From positions 1-27,085 of the forward strand of contig DAOUJX010000059.1 of the NCBI GenBank assembly GCA_034422075.1: 27,085 bases of DNA, given 5' to 3'. The notes below the pieces were generated by a model. It searched no databases. It was not told the DNA's origin and saw only the letters and a list, made by a program, of their open reading frames with translations. Below are positions 22,662 to 27,085 of this stretch, one piece after another (position 1 is the first letter of the stretch; every line of letters starts with the position of its first letter). Source of the DNA: S34-282 sp034422075. Lineage in GTDB: Bacteria; Chloroflexota; Dehalococcoidia; Lucifugimonadales; Australimonadaceae. A program made the position numbers and the translations under genes.

Positions 22662-23725
22662 CCGACGGCGGCCTGCGCGCGCGCCAGTGCTGGGCCGATG
22701 ACCTCTCCGAACGCGCGCCGCTCGTCCTCCGGCCACTGGAACGACAGGTTCGCATAGAGGTAGATGCGCTGGATACCCATCTCTGCCAGCTCAATGTAGC
22801 GCTGCGCGACGTAGTCGGGGTCGCCCAGGATAGCCATCGTGTCGCCCGCGGCGGCCTGCAGCTCCGGCGGGATGGCAGCGTCAGCTATCTCCTCGGCAGC
22901 CGCCCAATCGTAGGGATGGCTCGGCGACGGCGCAAGGCGCTGCATCGCCGCCCAGCCTTCCTCGATGCTCTCCATGATGGGCGCAAGGCTGTAGTCGATG
23001 CCTCGCTTGGCAAGCCACTCCTGGCCGTCAGGGCGCGCGAGGATGGGGAGCAGCCTTGGCGCATGCGTGCGGTGGGCGAGGCGGCGCGTCTCGCGCACCA
23101 TCGTCCGCACCTCCAGCACCACCTCTATCTCTGAGACATCGCGCCCTGCCCTGGCCGCACCGTCGGCAAGCCACCCTCGTGCCTGCGCGATCGACTGACG
23201 GTTCGGAGGCACTGCGAGCAGCACACCGTCGCACAGCTCTCCCGCTATGCCGATGACCTTCGGCCCCCTACCCGCTAGGAAGACGGGAACATCGGGGCCG
23301 TCGCTGTGGTGGAGATGGACATGGGAGTCGCCCCAGATGCCCCACTCGCCAGCCATCGTGCGCTTGATTTCGGAGATCGCTTGCCGCGTCTCGCGCAACG
23401 TCAACGCCTCACGTCCGATGGTCGACGCCGCCGCGTCGCCTCGCCCGAGCCACAGTTCGAACCGGCCGGGGCCGAACTCCTGTACTGTCTTGGCCGCCGA
23501 GGCAATGACGGACGTATGGCGCGGCCCCGGGCAGGTGAGCGCGGGATGGATGACGAGCCGCTCCGTGTTCGCCAGCACGTGCGATGCAACGACGTAGGTG
23601 TCGCGGAAGTAGAGCTGCGAATCGTTGAAGCCGCAGGCGTGAAAGCCAGCCTCCTCGCACTTGCGGGCAAATTCGACCATCTCGCTCACGGGATGGCTTG
23701 GCGGCGTACGCAGGTCAACCTTCAC
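22658..23725 (-). CDS. Luciferase-like flavin/F420-dependent monooxygenase or reductase
   Basis: The open frame runs back to 24214, across the M20 gene on the other strand. I start at GTG 23725 because AGGAGGG (complement of 23731-23737) is 5 nt upstream and the family fold begins there (VKVDLRTPP). The 355-residue protein is a luciferase-like TIM barrel: EFARKCEEAGFHACGFNDS, the RLVIHPALTCPGPRHTSVIASAAKTV strand-helix, GPGRFELWLGRGD, and PVFLAGRGPKVIGIAGELCDGVLL. Such enzymes use FMN or F420 for oxygenation or hydride transfer on diverse organics. The exact cofactor cannot be read from sequence. Convergent with the CMD-like gene, divergent from the M20-like gene. Confidence 0.85.
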   Translation of the reverse strand: MKVDLRTPPSHPVSEMVEFARKCEEAGFHACGFNDSQLYFRDTYVVASHVLANTERLVIHPALTCPGPRHTSVIASAAKTVQEFGPGRFELWLGRGDAAASTIGREALTLRETRQAISEIKRTMAGEWGIWGDSHVHLHHSDGPDVPVFLAGRGPKVIGIAGELCDGVLLAVPPNRQSIAQARGWLADGAARAGRDVSEIEVVLEVRTMVRETRRLAHRTHAPRLLPILARPDGQEWLAKRGIDYSLAPIMESIEEGWAAMQRLAPSPSHPYDWAAAEEIADAAIPPELQAAAGDTMAILGDPDYVAQRYIELAEMGIQRIYLYANLSFQWPEDERRAFGEVIGPALARAQAAVG

Positions 23726-23753
23726 ACGCGCCCTCCTAGCGGAAGATGGGCGC

Positions 23754-23759
23754 ATTGTA
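23754..23759 (-). promoter_or_regulatory. Candidate -10 box of the luciferase-like gene
   Basis: TACAAT on the - strand, about 29 nt before GTG 23725. No good -35 box is seen at the right distance. The 90-nt divergent gap also shows a weak + strand candidate (TTGTAA 23755-23760, TATCCT 23776-23781, 15-nt spacing) for the M20-like gene. Confidence 0.3.
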
Positions 23760-23815
23760 ACCTCAAGCGCTGCGTTATCCTGCACCGCACACACTGCCAA
23801 CCGGCGGAGGCCTTC

Positions 23816-25012
23816 ATGCTCAACCGCGACGACATCATCGACGAACATCTCGATGAGCAGCTCATCATCGACGAACTGCTCCGGATGCTGCGGGAGCCGA
23901 CGGAGGTGCCGCTCGGAGCGAACACCCTCATGGCACCCGACGACCCCAAACTCGTCCACTTCGTTCAGAAGGTCGTGCGGCCTGCTTTCGAGGAAATAGG
24001 CGCGTACGAGATCATAGAAGCTCCGCTCAACCAGTTTGTCGTCCGCATGGGTGAGGGCACATCGGACAAGGCGCTGCTCATCATGGCCTATACGCCGACG
24101 CAGCACGCCAACCTGATGGACAACCCTTTCGACGCGCGCATCGCGATGGGTACGCAGCACGGCTACGACGAGCCGTGCGCCTTTGGTCAGGGCGCAACAC
24201 AGAACAAGTCGCACATCGCCGCTATGCTCGGTGTCATCAACTTGCTCCTCGACGCAGGCGTCGAGTTACCCGGCACACTCTACTTCGGCATCAACAACGA
24301 GGGGCGCTCCTCCCACGACTGCTCAGACGCCATTATTGAGGCGCTGCCCACGAAGCCCACGCTCTGTGTTGTCCTTCAGCGTACCGGATGGCGCTTGCAA
24401 CTAGGCAACCGCGGACGCGTCGACGTGAGGGTCACCGTCAAGGGCGAGGCGTCCCACTCCAGCCGCCCTGACCTTGGGCGCAATGCCATCATGGGCGCGA
24501 CCAAGGCCATCGACCGCATCGCCAAGATGACGTTCGACAAGACGCACCCACTCTTGGGCGCCGTCCACGCCGAGCCCTACCAGGTGGTCTACTCGCCGCT
24601 AGCGCCGCATACCCTGCCCGATACTGCCCTTATCACCGTCGACCGACGCCTGCTGCCTGGAGACGACATCAATGCCGTAGTGGACGAAGTGCGCCGGGCC
24701 ATCGGCGACCTCAGCCCGTTCGAAGTGACGGTCGAGCGCGGCGTTCACATGCTCCCGGCGCTCGTCGAGGCGAACGACCCCGGTGTGCGCGCCGTCGCGG
24801 GGGCGCACAAGACCATCCACGGCACTGAGCCCGAGCCCTACTACCACCTAGGCGCATACGACGCCGGTGGCCCGCTCTCGCACGGCATCCCGACGGTGCA
24901 ATACGGCCTAGCCGGGGCCACTAGCCTCCTCGGCGAGGACTTCGTCCCCATCTCAGGCGTCCTCGACGAAGCCCGCGTGCTGGCGACGCTCATCATGGAC
25001 TACTTGGGGTAG
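23816..25012 (+). CDS. M20-family (ArgE/DapE/aminoacylase-like) protein with degenerate metal site
   Basis: The long open frame from 23306 is an extension over the opposite gene. ATG 23816 has CGGAGG (23805-23810) 5 nt upstream, giving 398 residues. The M20 fold is clear: GQGATQNKSHIAAML matches GRGATDMKGGLAAML, GRVDVRVTVKGEASHSSRPDLGRNAI is the lid/dimer domain with its conserved His, and GAYDAGGPLSHGIPTVQYG matches the C-terminal metal region. Catalytic positions have changed: GHxD is AYTPT (91-95), the bridging Asp is Gln129, the catalytic Glu of the EE pair is Asn161 (Glu162 kept), and the final His motif is LLGEDF. It may be non-catalytic or use another mechanism. Probably cytoplasmic, as no signal is seen. 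Confidence 0.82.
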   Translation: MLNRDDIIDEHLDEQLIIDELLRMLREPTEVPLGANTLMAPDDPKLVHFVQKVVRPAFEEIGAYEIIEAPLNQFVVRMGEGTSDKALLIMAYTPTQHANLMDNPFDARIAMGTQHGYDEPCAFGQGATQNKSHIAAMLGVINLLLDAGVELPGTLYFGINNEGRSSHDCSDAIIEALPTKPTLCVVLQRTGWRLQLGNRGRVDVRVTVKGEASHSSRPDLGRNAIMGATKAIDRIAKMTFDKTHPLLGAVHAEPYQVVYSPLAPHTLPDTALITVDRRLLPGDDINAVVDEVRRAIGDLSPFEVTVERGVHMLPALVEANDPGVRAVAGAHKTIHGTEPEPYYHLGAYDAGGPLSHGIPTVQYGLAGATSLLGEDFVPISGVLDEARVLATLIMDYLG

Positions 25013-25014
25013 GC

Positions 25015-25042
25015 GCCGCCCTACCCCGGCACATAGGGCGGC
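25015..25042. terminator. Bidirectional terminator-like hairpin between convergent genes
   Basis: GCCGCCCTA (25015-25023) pairs perfectly with TAGGGCGGC (25034-25042), 9 bp with a 10-nt loop, in the 54-nt gap between the M20-like stop and the DUF1989 stop. There is no strong T-tract on either side. Confidence 0.5.
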
Positions 25043-25066
25043 CTCTCCCCGTGTAGAGGTGCGGAT

Positions 25067-25694
25067 CTAGCCGCTGAATATGGTCACGCCGAGCGGCTTG
25101 CAGCGGCCATCATTGACAGGGCCGTTGTCGTTAGGGCACGCGGAGATATCCGCCAAGATGTCCATCTCCGCGCGCATGTCGATGTGGTCGCCCGCGACCG
25201 TCTCCGGCACTTCGAACGTGAAGTTGCCGTTCGCGTCCATCTCAACGTTCATGAAGACGTTGAACACGTCGTTCGCGTCGTCGCCTGTCAGGCCGTAGGA
25301 GGCGAGCGCCTCGGTCAGATTCTGCTGGCAACTGCGGCCGGGGTTGCCGTGCCCAGATAGCTCGGCCAAGCGCGCGCTGGAGCGGCCTCCCATGTTGCCC
25401 CAATGGTTCTTCACCGTGTCCTCGACCACCGTCAACATGACGTTCTCGCGGGGCGGCTTCGAGTAGAAGTGCTGGAAGCTGTGGGCGTCGCCGGTGCCCA
25501 GGATGGCATTGATCCGCCCACGACTGGCCGATGTGAAACCACTCCTTGTAGTCATTCGCGTTGTAGAAGACGCAGTCGCCCACCTGCCGGTCTTCGACAA
25601 GGTAGCGCCGGAACACTTGCCCCTTCCTTACCTTGAACGCCATGCCGTGGTCTGCGGGAATGATGGTGTCGGGCACAGCCTTTCCGTACATCAT
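25067..25694 (-). pseudogene. DUF1989 / urea-carboxylase-associated family gene with one frameshift
   Basis: Two overlapping frames together make one DUF1989 protein. From ATG 25694 (GGAGGAGG about 10 nt upstream), frame one reads MMYGKAVPDTIIPADHGMAFKVRKGQVFRR...QVGDCVFYNANDYKEWFHIG. The continuation is in the next frame: SRGRINAILGTGDAHSFQHF, then ENVMLTVVEDTV...NLTEALASYGL...DVFNVFMNVEMD...HIDMRAEMDILADISACPND...PLGVTIFSG to the TAG at 25067. The junction is near 25525-25535 and one extra or missing base explains it. All else is intact, so it is a recent mutation, a sequence error, or programmed shifting. Relatives sit near urea amidolyase and ethanolamine or amine degradation genes; biochemical role unsettled. 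Confidence 0.82.
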
Positions 25695-25813
25695 CGCAGC
25701 GTACCTCCTCCGTGGTAGTAGCCAAACGCCGAGTCGTGAGGGAGTACACAGAGGCGATTCCTGCCCTCCTATTCATCACCGCGTTGTCGCATAATAGGTA
25801 TGGCGCTCGCCTA

Positions 25814-25896
25814 GCCGAGGTGGCGGAACGGTAGACGCGGCGGACTTAAAATCCGCGGCCCTCCGGGGCGTGTGGGTTCGACTCCCTCCCTCGGCA
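25814..25896 (+). tRNA. tRNA-Leu (anticodon UAA), CCA not encoded
   Basis: Class II fold: acceptor GCCGAGG/CCTCGGC, anticodon arm CGGA-CTTAAAA-TCCG with anticodon TAA, a long variable arm and T-arm loop TTCGACT. Discriminator A at 25896 is followed by CCG, so the CCA end must be added enzymatically. Confidence 0.96.
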
Positions 25897-26061
25897 CCGC
25901 ATAGCGGCCTGCGGCCTTCCCCCGTCTTTTCGGCACCCGCCAACTGCAGATACACACCTTGCGTAGCCTGAGGCCGTAGGCCTAGTGCCGCACTCGCTAC
26001 TTTCGGGCGGCTAGGCCGGTTGGTAGACTGCCGCATGAATCCGTACAGCGGGAGGATTGAC

Positions 26062-26907
26062 ATGGCTGAAGCAGCAACGGTCCTCGACCCTCGAGCAGCA
26101 GGCGGCAAGCGCCTGCGAGGCAAGATGGCAATCGTCACGGGAGGCGGCCAGGGTCACGGCCGCGCGACGGCCAAGCGGTTCGCCGAGGAGGGCGCCAGCG
26201 TGATGATCGCAGACCGGCACGCCCCCGGTGCCGAGCGCGTCCGTGACCAGCTGCGCGACTTCGGTGCGGACGCCGAAGTCTGGGTAGGGGACGTCGGTTC
26301 CCCGGAAAGCGCCAAGGAGCTCATGGCCGCGACCAAGGAGCGGTTCGGGCGTATCGATATCCTGGTGAACAACGTCGGCGGCGCGTTCACGTTGCCCGGC
26401 AGTGGACGCCTAGGCTGGGAGAAGACGCCGGAAGATCTCATCGCCAACATCCAAAACAACCTCTTCACTTGCCTATGGTGCTGCTGGGCGGTTGCCCCCT
26501 ACATGGCCGAACAAGGTTCCGGCTCAATCATCAACTTCGGTTCCCACGCCGTCCGCGGAACCGACCGGCTCGGCTACGCGACCGCGAAGGGTGGTATCGG
26601 CGCCCTGACGACGAGCCTGGCCCTGGAGCTTGCCCCCCACAACGTCCGCATCAACATAGTCGTCCCCCACCGGAGCAACCGAGAGGAAGGGGATACGCTC
26701 GTGACGCGGATTCTCGGCGAGGCGCCAACGGCCAGTGGCCGGCGGCACCAGTCGGTGGATGCACCCCAACTGGCCCCTATCCCCATGGGGCGCCCCGGTG
26801 AGCCCGAGGAGGTCGCTGCTGCCGTCGCCTTTCTGGCCTCGGACGACGCCTCATTCACGACCGCCGAGACCATTTGCGTTGGCGGCGGGGCATTCTGCCG
26901 ACTCTAG
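26062..26907 (+). CDS. Short-chain dehydrogenase/reductase (SDR), copy 2
   Basis: The longest frame starts at 26020. ATG 26062 has GGGAGGA (26050-26056) and gives the same N-terminus as SDR copy 1 (TVLDPxAAG..RL.GK), so I use it; the product has 281 residues. Motifs are TGGGQGHG for the dinucleotide, IADRHAPG with the NAD-preferring Asp, NNVGGA, and the catalytic Ser and YATAK. It matches copy 1 along its whole length, differing mainly in the substrate-lid region (about residues 195-240). Like copy 1 it lies next to an ABC permease of the iron/thiamine type, here convergent at 26951. Probably an alcohol/diol dehydrogenase; substrate unknown. Confidence 0.87.
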   Translation: MAEAATVLDPRAAGGKRLRGKMAIVTGGGQGHGRATAKRFAEEGASVMIADRHAPGAERVRDQLRDFGADAEVWVGDVGSPESAKELMAATKERFGRIDILVNNVGGAFTLPGSGRLGWEKTPEDLIANIQNNLFTCLWCCWAVAPYMAEQGSGSIINFGSHAVRGTDRLGYATAKGGIGALTTSLALELAPHNVRINIVVPHRSNREEGDTLVTRILGEAPTASGRRHQSVDAPQLAPIPMGRPGEPEEVAAAVAFLASDDASFTTAETICVGGGAFCRL

Positions 26908-26950
26908 CGCTTGCGCCGCCTGACTCGTGTAGTTGACCGACCGGCCACGC

Positions 26951-27085
26951 CTAGTAGTCCCTGGTCTGCCGCGTTATCCAGCGTCTGCCTGCGATGACCA
27001 GCACCAGATTAAACGCGATGAGGCAGACCATGAGGGCCGACGCCCGGGTGTAGCCGCCGCCCGTGAAGGCCCCGAATATCTTGTT
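26951..27085 (-). CDS. ABC importer permease, C-terminal 44 residues (5' end outside window), third cluster
   Basis: The - strand frame is open from the right edge to TAG at 26951-26953. The tail reads NKIFGAFTGGGYTRASALMV, then a hydrophobic helix, then AGRRWITRQTRDY. It aligns with the C-terminus of the permease at 5948 (NVIFSRFEGGRFTESAAVMV...AGRRW), so a third importer of the same type begins beyond the window. It is convergent with SDR copy 2, 43 nt apart. Confidence 0.8.
   Translation of the reverse strand, partial: NKIFGAFTGGGYTRASALMVCLIAFNLVLVIAGRRWITRQTRDY

Noticed and set aside
22658..24214. Long - strand frame as a 518-residue luciferase-like protein
   Set aside because: The extra N-terminus lies over the M20-like gene; GTG 23725 has a strong ribosome binding site and matches the family start.

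Overview
The window reads as a GC-rich (about 60% by eye) bacterial chromosome segment. It is most plausibly from a Chloroflexota lineage of the SAR202/Dehalococcoidia type. That placement is inference: it rests on lipoproteins with long Pro/Thr linkers right after the lipobox Cys, several Rieske oxygenases, several iron/thiamine-type ABC importers and a luciferase-like monooxygenase. No rRNA or other taxonomic marker is present.

Left part (1-11033, + strand). The window opens inside a Rieske oxygenase gene, followed by a small membrane protein. A strong sigma70-like promoter (1501-1529) then precedes a run of same-strand genes: two tandem Rieske oxygenase paralogs, an ABC importer (solute-binding lipoprotein, two-domain permease, ATPase) and a short-chain dehydrogenase. 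A KshA/cholesterol-7-desaturase-like Rieske oxygenase follows. The simplest joint reading is uptake of an organic substrate, oxygenation, then NAD-linked dehydrogenation. No reductase or ferredoxin partner is encoded nearby.

Middle (11076-14876, - strand). Read 5' to 3' this holds a membrane-anchored J-like protein without HPD, an unrecognised protein whose stop codon shares one base with tRNA-Leu(UAG), then an LprG-like lipoprotein and a DHA2-type transporter driven by their own promoter. The lipoprotein/transporter pair resembles the mycobacterial lprG-P55 operon.

Right part (15103-27085). A second ABC importer set lacks an ATPase gene. It is followed by an unmistakable but broken TIGR00266/AIM24-family gene, tRNA-Lys(CUU) with back-to-back promoters, and an EntS-like exporter. 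Then come selA, a carboxymuconolactone-decarboxylase-like protein, a luciferase-like monooxygenase, an M20-like protein missing most metal ligands, a frameshifted DUF1989 gene, tRNA-Leu(UAA), a second copy of the dehydrogenase, and the tail of a third ABC permease on the - strand at the right edge.

Several starts were moved from the longest ORF to codons supported by a Shine-Dalgarno sequence (8968, 13339, 14113, 22019, 23725, 23816, 26062). I see no CRISPR array, prophage or insertion sequence.
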